Positions 46,151-54,781 of a stretch of 64,000 nt of DNA are shown piece by piece. Positions within the stretch are counted from its first letter, which is position 1; the number at the start of each line of letters is the position of its first letter. The position numbers and the translations under genes were made by a program. The notes beneath the pieces were generated by a model, which had not been told where the DNA came from, did no database searches, and saw nothing but the letters and a program-made list of their open reading frames with translations. This DNA is from Cytophagales bacterium (GTDB taxonomy: Bacteria > Bacteroidota > Bacteroidia > Cytophagales > JAAEPT01): the NCBI GenBank assembly GCA_024232295.1, contig JAAEPT010000128.1, positions 62,001-126,000 of the forward strand. Direction: 5' to 3'.

Positions 46151-47329
46151 CTATAATAATTCAAATATTCCTGCTGCTCCTTGTCCTGTCCCTACACACA
46201 TTGTAACCATTCCATATTTTTGGTCTCTTTTTCTCATCTCATTCAATAATTGAACACTCAGCTTTGCACCTGTACAACCCAGTGGGTGACCCAAAGCAAT
46301 TGCACCACCATTTACATTCACAATGTCAGGATTTAGACCTGCTTCTCTAATGACTGCTAGTGATTGAGCAGCAAATGCTTCATTTAATTCAAATTGTTGA
46401 ATATCATTCAATGATAAATTGGCTAGTTTTAGTGCTTTTGGAATGGCATCTACAGGACCAATTCCCATAATTCTTGGCTCTACTCCTGCCACAGCATAAG
46501 AAGCCAAACGAGCAATTGGTTCTATGTTCAATCGCTTTACCATTTCCTCTGACATTACCATCACAAAAGCAGCTCCATCAGATGTTTGAGAAGAGTTTCC
46601 AGCAGTTACAGAACCTCTTGCATGGAATACAGGGCGTAATTTTGCTAATCTCTCCAAAGAAGTATCTGCTCTTGGGCCTTCATCTAAGGCAACAGTATGC
46701 TCTCTTGTTTTCTTCTTCTCATTGCCATCAAGATAGGTTTCTGTGAAGGTCATTGGAACAATGTCATCTTTGAAACGCTCTGTTTGAATTGCATTCAAAG
46801 CCTTCATGTGTGAATTGTATGAAAACTCGTCTTGGTCTTGTCTTGATATATTAAATTCTTTGGCTACTGCTTCAGCAGTTAATCCCATTCCCCAATAATA
46901 ATCAGGGTTACTTTTTGCCCAATTATAATTTGGTGTAATTTTCCAACCGCCAAAAGGAATTGGACTCATACATTCTACACCACCTGCTATGATACAATCA
47001 GCCATTCCTGCCTTAATCTTGGCATCTGCAATGGCAATGGTCTCTAATCCAGAAGAACAATAACGATTTACAGTCATTCCAGGTACTTTTACGGTATCAA
47101 GTCCCATCAATGAAATCATACGTCCAATATTCAATCCTTGCTCTGCTTCTGGTGTGGCATTTCCCACAATTACATCATCTACCATTTCTGCTTCCACATT
47201 AGGAATAGAATCCATTAGATGTTTGACAACTCCAGCTGCTAAGTCATCTGGGCGAAAAAATTTGAAACCTCCTCTTGGAGCTTTTCCTACTGCTGAACGA
47301 AATCCTGCTACTATATATGTATTTCTCAT
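46151..47329 (-). CDS. fadA: Acetyl-CoA acyltransferase (3-ketoacyl-CoA thiolase)
   Basis: A 392-residue thiolase performing the last, chain-shortening step of beta-oxidation. The nucleophile is C91 in VNRYCSSGLETIA; GGAIALGHPLGCTGAK and the second active Cys in VTMCVGTGQGAAG are at the C-terminus. It lies 12 bases after fadN and 21 bases before fadE, so the three are one transcript. Confidence 0.96.
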   Translation of the reverse strand: MRNTYIVAGFRSAVGKAPRGGFKFFRPDDLAAGVVKHLMDSIPNVEAEMVDDVIVGNATPEAEQGLNIGRMISLMGLDTVKVPGMTVNRYCSSGLETIAIADAKIKAGMADCIIAGGVECMSPIPFGGWKITPNYNWAKSNPDYYWGMGLTAEAVAKEFNISRQDQDEFSYNSHMKALNAIQTERFKDDIVPMTFTETYLDGNEKKKTREHTVALDEGPRADTSLERLAKLRPVFHARGSVTAGNSSQTSDGAAFVMVMSEEMVKRLNIEPIARLASYAVAGVEPRIMGIGPVDAIPKALKLANLSLNDIQQFELNEAFAAQSLAVIREAGLNPDIVNVNGGAIALGHPLGCTGAKLSVQLLNEMRKRDQKYGMVTMCVGTGQGAAGIFELL

Positions 47330-47341
47330 GACTGTCTAATT

Positions 47342-49741
47342 TTAGTTTCTCAATGGTTTACCTTTAGTTAAAATACTTTGGATTCTTTCGAGTGTCTTTT
47401 TCTCACCTGTTAATGATAAGAATGCTTCTCTTTCTAAGTCCAATAAGTATTGTTCTGAGACTGTTGTTGGAGCTGATAAATCTCCTCCAGCCATGACATA
47501 ACCAAGCTTTTGAGAAATTAAATGGTCATGCTCTGAAATGTATCCTCCAGCCAACATTGAGTTTGCTCCTGCATGGAACATCCCCAAGACTTGCTTTCCA
47601 TATACCTTAATGTCTTTTTGTTGAATAGGAGTTGTATAACCGGCCTCTACCAAGTTGAGAGCTTGTCTTTTGGCATCTGCAATTTGTCTGTTTTTATTCA
47701 CTGAAATTGCATCTCCTTTTTGTAAAATACCTAAATCAAATGCTTCATGAGCTGAAGTAGATACCTTTGCCATTCCAATATTTAGGAAAGCATTTTTGTA
47801 AGAGTTAAATACAATGTCATCAACTTCAATATTGTTGGATACACGCAAAGTCAATTCTTTTGTACCTCCACCTGCAGGAATTAATCCTACTCCAAACTCT
47901 ACCAAACCAATGTATGTTTCTGCTGCTGCTTGTACTTTATCTGCATGTAGCGTAATTTCACAACCACCACCTAATGCCATTCCATGAGGAGCAACTACCA
48001 CAGGAATTGAAGAATAGCGAACCTTCATCATTGTATTTTGGAATTGACGAATCATAAGGTCAATTTCTTCATATTCTTGCTCAATGGCATACATGAAAAC
48101 TAATCCAAGATTGGCACCTGCCGAAAAGTTTGCTCCTTCATTAGCAACTACTAGACCTTGATAGTCTTTTTCTGCCAAATCAATTGCTTTGTTAATTCCT
48201 TGAATTACTTCACCACCCATTGTATTCATTTTTGAGTGGAATTCTAAGTTCAAAATACCATCACCAATATCAAAGATAGAAGCTCCAGAATTTGACCATA
48301 CAACCTTATTTTCTCTGATAGTATCTAATAAAATGAAGTTTTCAAGTCCAGGAATTGATACATAAGCTTTTTGCTCAATATCATAATATTGTCTAGTACC
48401 ACCTTCTACTTTATAGAAGCTTTCAGCACCACTTTCCAACATTTCCTTGACCCAATTAGCAGGAGTTAAGCCCATGCTTTCCATCATTTCTACACCTTTG
48501 GCAACTCCCAAAGTATCCCATGTTTCGAAAGGTCCTAATTCCCAACCAAAACCTGCTTTGATGGCATCATCAATTTTGTATAATTCATCTGTAATCTCTG
48601 GAATACGATTCGTGACATATTGGAACAAGCCAAAAAATGTTTGACGATAAAATTCGCCAGCTTTATCCTTACCACCTAATAAAACCTTGAAGCGAGGTTT
48701 TAGCTCTTCAATTGGTTTTGTTTGTTCTAATGTTGCAAATTTTACCTTTTGCTTAGGCTCATATTCAAAGCTTGACAAGTTCAAAGAAAGAATTTCTGAT
48801 TTTCCTTTCTCATTCTTTACCTTCTTATAAAAACCTTGTCCAGATTTTGCTCCAAACCATTTGTTTTCTTCAATTTTTTGAAGCATTTCTGGAAGCTTAA
48901 AAGTCTCTCTTACTTCATCATTTACCAATCCTGCATATAGGTTGTTTGCTACCTTAATTAATGTATCATTTCCTACTACATCCATTGTTCTAAAAGTAGC
49001 AGACTTAGGACGACCAATTACTGGACCTGTCAACTTGTCTACTTCGTCTACACTTAGCCCTAATTCATTGACTACTTGTAGTGTCTGCATAATAGAATAG
49101 ATACCTACTCGATTGGCAATAAAAGCAGGTGTGTCCTTACAAAGCACTGTTGTTTTTCCGAGGAATTGTTCCCCATATTTCATGAAAAAATCGGTTACTT
49201 CTGGAGAAGTTTTGGTACTTGGAATCACCTCTAAGAGTTTAAGGTAACGAGGTGGGTTAAAAAAGTGTGTACCACAAAAATGTTTCTGAAAATCTTCACT
49301 TCTTCCTTCAAGCATTAGTTCCATTGGAATTCCAGAAGTATTAGAACTAATTAATGTACCTTCTTTGCGGTACTTTTCTACATTGGTAAAAACTTTCTTC
49401 TTGATGTCTAAATTCTCGACTACTACTTCGATAATCCAATCAACATCTGAAATCTTTGCTAAATCATCATCAAAATTTCCTGTAGTAACTCTATCTAAAA
49501 ATTTTTTGTGATAGATAGGAGATGGATTTGATTTAACAGCAAATGATAACGCATCATTTACAATTCGGTTTCTCACGGCAGGATGCTCCAAGCTCAAGCC
49601 CTTTGCTTCCTCTTTGGCATTTAATTCACGAGGAACAATGTCTAATAATAAAACATTTACCCCAATATTGGCAAAATGGCAAGCAATACGCGAACCCATT
49701 ACACCAGAGCCTAAAACTGCTATTTTTTCTATTTTTCTCAT
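47342..49741 (-). CDS. fadN: 3-hydroxyacyl-CoA dehydrogenase/enoyl-CoA hydratase fusion
   Basis: A 799-residue bifunctional beta-oxidation enzyme. The NAD-binding dehydrogenase domain comes first (AVLGSGVMGSRIACHFANIG at 8-27; GTHFFNPPRYLKLLEVI), and a crotonase-like domain covers about 480-700 (NFSAGANLGL; GGGCEITLHADKV). This order is the reverse of E. coli FadB and matches B. subtilis FadN. Both domains appear complete. It begins 1 base after the marR stop. Confidence 0.94.
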   Translation of the reverse strand: MRKIEKIAVLGSGVMGSRIACHFANIGVNVLLLDIVPRELNAKEEAKGLSLEHPAVRNRIVNDALSFAVKSNPSPIYHKKFLDRVTTGNFDDDLAKISDVDWIIEVVVENLDIKKKVFTNVEKYRKEGTLISSNTSGIPMELMLEGRSEDFQKHFCGTHFFNPPRYLKLLEVIPSTKTSPEVTDFFMKYGEQFLGKTTVLCKDTPAFIANRVGIYSIMQTLQVVNELGLSVDEVDKLTGPVIGRPKSATFRTMDVVGNDTLIKVANNLYAGLVNDEVRETFKLPEMLQKIEENKWFGAKSGQGFYKKVKNEKGKSEILSLNLSSFEYEPKQKVKFATLEQTKPIEELKPRFKVLLGGKDKAGEFYRQTFFGLFQYVTNRIPEITDELYKIDDAIKAGFGWELGPFETWDTLGVAKGVEMMESMGLTPANWVKEMLESGAESFYKVEGGTRQYYDIEQKAYVSIPGLENFILLDTIRENKVVWSNSGASIFDIGDGILNLEFHSKMNTMGGEVIQGINKAIDLAEKDYQGLVVANEGANFSAGANLGLVFMYAIEQEYEEIDLMIRQFQNTMMKVRYSSIPVVVAPHGMALGGGCEITLHADKVQAAAETYIGLVEFGVGLIPAGGGTKELTLRVSNNIEVDDIVFNSYKNAFLNIGMAKVSTSAHEAFDLGILQKGDAISVNKNRQIADAKRQALNLVEAGYTTPIQQKDIKVYGKQVLGMFHAGANSMLAGGYISEHDHLISQKLGYVMAGGDLSAPTTVSEQYLLDLEREAFLSLTGEKKTLERIQSILTKGKPLRN

Positions 49742-49742
49742 A

Positions 49743-50186
49743 TTATCTAGGTGGGTTTAAATGGTTGTTTTCTGCAATTTCGTTAATGGTCATTAGTACT
49801 CTCAAAAATGTCTCTCTATCTTCTGAGGGGATATTTTCTTCAAGTAATTGATTAAAGGACTTTACTATTTTTTTAGCTTTTCGTTGTTGTTCTTTACCCT
49901 CTGGAGTCAAGTAAATAAGGACTTGTCTTTTGTCCACTTTATCTACTTTTTTTAGGATTACTTTCTTTTCTTCTAGGGATTTTAGAACTCTTGTCAGACT
50001 TCTAGGTTCCATTCCTAGTTGTGGGGCAATTTGAGTAGAAGGAACCCCAATTTCTAAATCTAAATACAGGAGTACATAAGCTGTAGAAATGGTCACATGA
50101 TGCTCACTTGCATAGCTATTATACATTCTAGATATGCTATGCCAGCTCGCTTTTACATGATAACAAAGTGTTTTCTTTTTCTCCAT
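49743..50186 (-). CDS. MarR family transcriptional regulator, probable regulator of the fad operon
   Basis: A 147-residue winged-helix regulator. The DNA-binding region runs through VPSTQIAPQLGMEPRSLTRVLKSLEEKKVI and KVDKRQVLIYLTPEGKEQQ (recognition helix and wing). I choose ATG 50186 (MEKKKTL); the longer frame from 50234 would begin inside a perfect palindrome at 50210-50239. Being first in the operon with fadN-fadA-fadE, it probably senses an acyl-CoA or fatty acid and represses its own operon through that palindrome. Confidence 0.88.
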   Translation of the reverse strand: MEKKKTLCYHVKASWHSISRMYNSYASEHHVTISTAYVLLYLDLEIGVPSTQIAPQLGMEPRSLTRVLKSLEEKKVILKKVDKVDKRQVLIYLTPEGKEQQRKAKKIVKSFNQLLEENIPSEDRETFLRVLMTINEIAENNHLNPPR

Positions 50187-50209
50187 ATTTTTTTTAACGG
50201 ATAAAAAAG

Positions 50210-50239
50210 AAAAAGTGTTATGCATGCATAACACTTTTT
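50210..50239. promoter_or_regulatory. Perfect 30-bp palindrome, candidate MarR operator and/or terminator
   Basis: A gapless perfect palindrome with core GTGTTATGCATGCATAACAC (50215-50234) lies 24 bases upstream of marR and 67 bases downstream of the TonB receptor stop. MarR proteins bind palindromes of this general kind to autoregulate. T-runs on both sides mean that it could also fold as a terminator for the receptor gene. Confidence 0.6.
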
Positions 50240-50306
50240 TTTTGAAAAAATAATTATATAATATTCTAAAAATTAGGTATTAACATTTATCAATACATCA
50301 AAGGTT

Positions 50307-52367
50307 TTAGAATATAAAAGTAGCCGATAATCGATAATTTCTTCCCATCCATTCAACATCATATTGATCAGATCCTCCATAAGGTGGGCTATATATTTTT
50401 GAATTCAATACATTGTTGACTTTAAACATCAATGTTAATTTTTTCTTAAAAAACTTAGCCTGTGTATGAGCATCCAACTTAATAAAACCATTTGCGTTAT
50501 CAACATTCTGAACATCAGAGTCTGATTGATAATCATCAGTTACACTTCTTTTGCTAAAATAAGATAAGTTAGTACCTAATGAATAATTCTCTTTAATTGT
50601 GTAATTAGCATTCACATAAGTATTGAACTTACTCAAAAATGGAATCTCTGCCTCTGTTGCCACAACTGTCTGAGAAGTATATATTCCCTCATCTAATGTT
50701 CCTGCTGTCTCTTTAGCTCTTAAGATATAAGACGCCCCAACATTCAACACCAAATTATTGATTGATCGAATAGAAGAGTTTAATTCTAATCCGGAGATTT
50801 TTCTTGACTTCCAGTTAAAAGCCATCTCATCATCAATTTCAATAAATTCACCATTACTTTCTGTAATTGAATCAACAACAATTTCTTGAATAAAATTGTC
50901 ATATATGTTATTGTATAATGTTAGATTGATATCAATTTTTTTATTTATCAAATATCCTATTTGAGCCTCAAACGTTTTTAAATATTCTGGTTCCAAAGAA
51001 GCATTTGGAGCATCCAAAGTAACATATTCACGATAAGAAGGGACACGATAAGCTGTTCCATACAATACTTTTCCATACAAACCATTTTCCCATTGACCTG
51101 TAACTCCTGCACGATAGTTAAATTGATTATCAAAATCACTTAAAATATCATAACGTAAACCAGCTGTTAAGTTAATTTCATCTGTAATAGCGTATACATC
51201 TTGAATAAAAAGCCCAATGTTATCTCTTGAAATATTAGGGTCACTAATCACTTCTTCTCTTCCCAAGTCTTCTGGGTCTAGTGAATAAGTAATATCCTCA
51301 TAAATGTCTAAGGCTCTATCCTGTTGCCATGATAAACCAACAATCATCCCATGCTTTTTAATATTCAAATTATAATCAATATCTCCACCTAACAACATTG
51401 TATTCAATGGATTCTCTGATTGTTCTTTGAGTTCATTGCTATCTGAACTTTTATACTTCTGCTTTCCTCTATTGAATTGAAAATAATTGGCATAAGCATT
51501 CACACTCAATGAAGAGCTATCTGAAAAATCATGCTTATATTTTAGATTACCAAAAATAGGCATTCTATCAAAATAATACTCTTTTTTTGTATCACGGTAT
51601 TTGTAAGGTTGCCCATATTTTGCAATTCCAGCCATTGCAGAGAATTTCTCATTATTATATTTCAATAGACCAAACTGTCCTGTACTTGTTTGATTAACTG
51701 CACGAGACTTTCCATCGGTCATATATTCTGGTTGAAAACCATCTGTATGGTAATAGTTTGCATTTGCATAAAAATTATTAATATCATATTCTCCTTGTAC
51801 TGAATATGTATTCAATGTTCCATAATCAGCACCGACACTCTTTCCTTTTTTCTTTGTAGTAATGTTGATAACTCCACTAAAACTATTTGCTCCATATAGT
51901 ACAGAACCAGGTCCATTTAATACTTCTATCTTGTCAATAGCTTCTAAAGGGAACATTTCATCAATATTAAAATTCCCATAATAACTATCTCTCATAGGAA
52001 TTCCATCTACCAACAATAATACTTTGTTGTTATAACGTGCTTGAACACCTCTAATCCATACTAATTGATGTCCTGCTCGGTATTCTTGTATTTGCATTCC
52101 TGGTACAGAATTTAAAACATCTTGAATGGTTGTAAAACCAAATTGTTGAAAGTCTTCTTTGGTAAATAAACGAACAACTGAAGGAGCCTTTTGAACTGTT
52201 GTTTTTGTTTTTGTTGCAGATTCTACTTCATAATCCAATGATAATAGTTCTTCAATACTCATTGAGAAAATAGCAGTATCACTTTCTACCAAATTTTCTG
52301 TATCATCTTGTCCCCATAATGTCACAGAAACCAAACAACTAACTAAAAATATGTTAAATGCTTTCAT
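50307..52367 (-). CDS. TonB-dependent outer-membrane receptor
   Basis: A 686-residue protein when started at ATG 52367, which gives a good signal peptide (MKAFNIFLVSCLVSVTLWGQ); the frame continues upstream for 17 more codons without a convincing leader. The plug domain covers about 70-180 (QDVLNSVPGMQI, WIRGVQARYNNKVLLLVDGIP, EVLNGPGSVLYGANSFSGVINI), followed by a 22-strand type beta-barrel ending in aromatic RLSATFIF. No SusD partner or carboxypeptidase-like N-terminal domain is present, so it is more likely a siderophore/vitamin-type or small-substrate receptor. Substrate unknown. Confidence 0.93.
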   Translation of the reverse strand: MKAFNIFLVSCLVSVTLWGQDDTENLVESDTAIFSMSIEELLSLDYEVESATKTKTTVQKAPSVVRLFTKEDFQQFGFTTIQDVLNSVPGMQIQEYRAGHQLVWIRGVQARYNNKVLLLVDGIPMRDSYYGNFNIDEMFPLEAIDKIEVLNGPGSVLYGANSFSGVINITTKKKGKSVGADYGTLNTYSVQGEYDINNFYANANYYHTDGFQPEYMTDGKSRAVNQTSTGQFGLLKYNNEKFSAMAGIAKYGQPYKYRDTKKEYYFDRMPIFGNLKYKHDFSDSSSLSVNAYANYFQFNRGKQKYKSSDSNELKEQSENPLNTMLLGGDIDYNLNIKKHGMIVGLSWQQDRALDIYEDITYSLDPEDLGREEVISDPNISRDNIGLFIQDVYAITDEINLTAGLRYDILSDFDNQFNYRAGVTGQWENGLYGKVLYGTAYRVPSYREYVTLDAPNASLEPEYLKTFEAQIGYLINKKIDINLTLYNNIYDNFIQEIVVDSITESNGEFIEIDDEMAFNWKSRKISGLELNSSIRSINNLVLNVGASYILRAKETAGTLDEGIYTSQTVVATEAEIPFLSKFNTYVNANYTIKENYSLGTNLSYFSKRSVTDDYQSDSDVQNVDNANGFIKLDAHTQAKFFKKKLTLMFKVNNVLNSKIYSPPYGGSDQYDVEWMGRNYRLSATFIF

Positions 52368-52496
52368 CGTATAAATCGTTTTTTTTTGCTTGTATATGTT
52401 TAAAATACGGAAAATCATATATGATTACCCTTTTTTTATCATTAAATTCAGTAAACAAAACATTGTTTAATTAAAAAATAAATCAACCGTAAAAAA

Positions 52497-53057
52497 ATGG
52501 AAAACACTTGGTCAATAGATGAATTGCAAGAAATTTGGCAACTAGCAAGTACACTCCATAATGGTCAAAAATATGGAGGACAGGAAGAAAATCAACAAGT
52601 AGAATATATCAATCACATTGGGAGTGTGACTTTTGAGATTTTGAAGGCAGTGGAAGAAGATGAAAGCTTAAATCCAGACTTAGCTATTAAATGTGCTGTA
52701 CTTCATGATACAATTGAAGATACACCTTATTCACTTGAAGAAGTAGAAAAACAATTTGGTAGAGAAGTAGCTTTGGGGGTTTCTGCCCTTACCAAACAAG
52801 AAAATAATCAAGACATTTCTGATAAAATGGGTGATAGTTTGGCAAGAATTAAAGAGCAACCAAAAGAGGTTTGGGCTGTAAAAATGGCTGACCGAATTTG
52901 TAACCTTTCTGCACCTCCTTTTTATTGGACTAATGAGAAAAAAATAGCTTATCGAGAAGAGGCAAAACGCATTCATCAATCTCTCGGTGAAGGTTCTGAA
53001 TACCTAGGAAATAGATTAGCTGAGAAAATTGAACGATATAAGTCTTTTATTAAATAG
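52497..53057 (+). CDS. Stand-alone HD-domain hydrolase (SpoT/MESH1-like)
   Basis: A 186-residue HD-superfamily protein. Its metal residues appear in EYINHIGSV, VLHDTIEDT (HD and the ED pair) and WAVKMADRICNL. The arrangement matches the (p)ppGpp hydrolase domain of RelA/SpoT proteins and the small MESH1 enzymes, with no synthetase domain. It may hydrolyse ppGpp or another nucleotide. It is a single gene with a shared terminator downstream. Confidence 0.85.
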   Translation: MENTWSIDELQEIWQLASTLHNGQKYGGQEENQQVEYINHIGSVTFEILKAVEEDESLNPDLAIKCAVLHDTIEDTPYSLEEVEKQFGREVALGVSALTKQENNQDISDKMGDSLARIKEQPKEVWAVKMADRICNLSAPPFYWTNEKKIAYREEAKRIHQSLGEGSEYLGNRLAEKIERYKSFIK

Positions 53058-53068
53058 GTAAATATAAA

Positions 53069-53104
53069 AAAGCCTTCACTTACAATCGTAAATGAAGGCT
53101 TTAA
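53069..53104. terminator. Bidirectional terminator
   Basis: A 14-bp stem with one mismatch (53069-53082 with 53089-53102, core AAAGCCTTC / GAAGGCTTT) lies between the convergent HD-hydrolase and polyferredoxin genes. Confidence 0.82.
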
Positions 53105-53126
53105 TGTTGTTGAACGTATTTATTTT

Positions 53127-54737
53127 TTATTTGATTTCTGGAAGTTTACTCAACTCAATATTATCTTTTCCAATAATGATTGGATTATCATTGATTCTTC
53201 CTTCTTCTGGACCATTTTCTAATTTCAATACTCCTCTTGGGCATACTGCAGAACAAACTCCACAACCAACACAAGAAGAACGTACAATATTTTGTCCTCT
53301 TTGAGCATACCATCTTACATCGATTCCTTGCTCACAATAAGTAGAACAGTTTCCACAAGAGATACATTGTCCACCATTTGTTGTAATTCTAAAACGAGAT
53401 TTGAAACGTTGAACAAGTCCCATATAAGCTGCCAATGGACAACCCATTCTACACCAAACACGGTTTCCAAATACTGGATAAAACCCTGTACCAATTACTC
53501 CAGAGAAAATAGAGCCAATTAAGAAACCATAAGCACTCTTAACACCATCAGGAGAAATATCTACACCAGCAACATTGTATTGGAAATGAAAGCTTGGCAC
53601 AAAGAATTTAACCAACATAATGGCAGTCATTAAAATAGCGAAAGCTAATACTCCATGAATTAACCATCTTTCTATTTTCCAAGATTTCACACTTTTATCT
53701 GATAATTGTCTGTAAGGATCTCCCAAAGTTTCAGCTAATCCTCCACAACCACAAACCCATGAACAATACCATCTCTTACCATAGAAATAAACCATTACAG
53801 GTACAATCACAAGTGTTAATAGAATTCCCCAGAATAGCATAAAATAACCAATACCACCACTTTCAATTAACCCATTGATAGAACCTGGAGTGAAGAAGTT
53901 ATAATTTAGTGGCCAAGCGTTTTTGAAATCAAACCAAGGCATTTGAAATCTAACCAATAAATCTGGAATGATAAACGCAAATGCAATTTGGAAAAATAAT
54001 ACTGATGTTGTACGAATGACTTGATATAAATTATGACGATACTTGATATACATACGAATTGCCATTACTGTCATTACACAGCAATACATGAATCCGTATA
54101 AAAACCACTGAGAAGAGCCATTACCACTTAGTCCCCTACTCACACCATCTACTGTTAGAATTTGGTTAACAATGTGTTGTGGATAAAAATATAATAGAAT
54201 GTAAAAACCTACTAGCCAAATAAAAGTAATAATACCAATCCATCCTCTGTTTGTATCTGCACCTTGAAAAGTACCATCATGTCTGATTCCTTCAGGACCA
54301 TATAACTTAAAGTTTGGCAGAATAAACATAATTCCTCCAATGATTGATAAACCAAAAGTCAAGAAGAACATCAACCATTTACTATCAACAAATAAACCTG
54401 ATGGTGAAGATTGAATAATCTTGTATGTCCAAGAACTTGGTTGATCATACATGACCTTATCCCAATTTTGTGCAGCAGTTAACTTTTCATTTATTTCATT
54501 ATAATTTGAGCTAATGATTGAAGAAATTTGAAAAGAGTTATTGAATGTTTTACCACTCAAAGCCTCTGTATAAATTTCTACTAAACCATTTCCTTTAGCT
54601 CTATCAGATAAATTAGTTTCTAATATTTCTGATAGATTATTGGCATCTACAGTATATTCTCCTAGAAATCCAGAAAAAGTAAAAATACTTAATCCGAGAA
54701 GAAAGATAACCAACCCTATATTCTTAATAATTTTCAT
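53127..54737 (-). CDS. Membrane polyferredoxin (NapH/NosR-C-like electron-transfer protein)
   Basis: A 536-residue protein. TM1 (7-26) is followed by an extracytoplasmic region (27-118) and then about seven membrane segments. Cysteine motifs after TM6 (YCSWVCGC, C325/C329/C331) and after the last TM (WCRMGCP, C429/C433) resemble NapH/NosR. Two [4Fe-4S] ferredoxin motifs follow: C458-C461-C464-C468 and C489-C492-C495-C499. There is no FMN-binding domain as in NosR and no CcoG-type C-terminal domain. It probably moves electrons between quinol or cytosolic donors and the periplasmic side. The flavoprotein gene lies 44 bases upstream in the same operon. Confidence 0.85.
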   Translation of the reverse strand: MKIIKNIGLVIFLLGLSIFTFSGFLGEYTVDANNLSEILETNLSDRAKGNGLVEIYTEALSGKTFNNSFQISSIISSNYNEINEKLTAAQNWDKVMYDQPSSWTYKIIQSSPSGLFVDSKWLMFFLTFGLSIIGGIMFILPNFKLYGPEGIRHDGTFQGADTNRGWIGIITFIWLVGFYILLYFYPQHIVNQILTVDGVSRGLSGNGSSQWFLYGFMYCCVMTVMAIRMYIKYRHNLYQVIRTTSVLFFQIAFAFIIPDLLVRFQMPWFDFKNAWPLNYNFFTPGSINGLIESGGIGYFMLFWGILLTLVIVPVMVYFYGKRWYCSWVCGCGGLAETLGDPYRQLSDKSVKSWKIERWLIHGVLAFAILMTAIMLVKFFVPSFHFQYNVAGVDISPDGVKSAYGFLIGSIFSGVIGTGFYPVFGNRVWCRMGCPLAAYMGLVQRFKSRFRITTNGGQCISCGNCSTYCEQGIDVRWYAQRGQNIVRSSCVGCGVCSAVCPRGVLKLENGPEEGRINDNPIIIGKDNIELSKLPEIK

Positions 54738-54781
54738 ATAATTCTGTGTTTCAATATGTAGTTTTATTATCTATTTATCTT

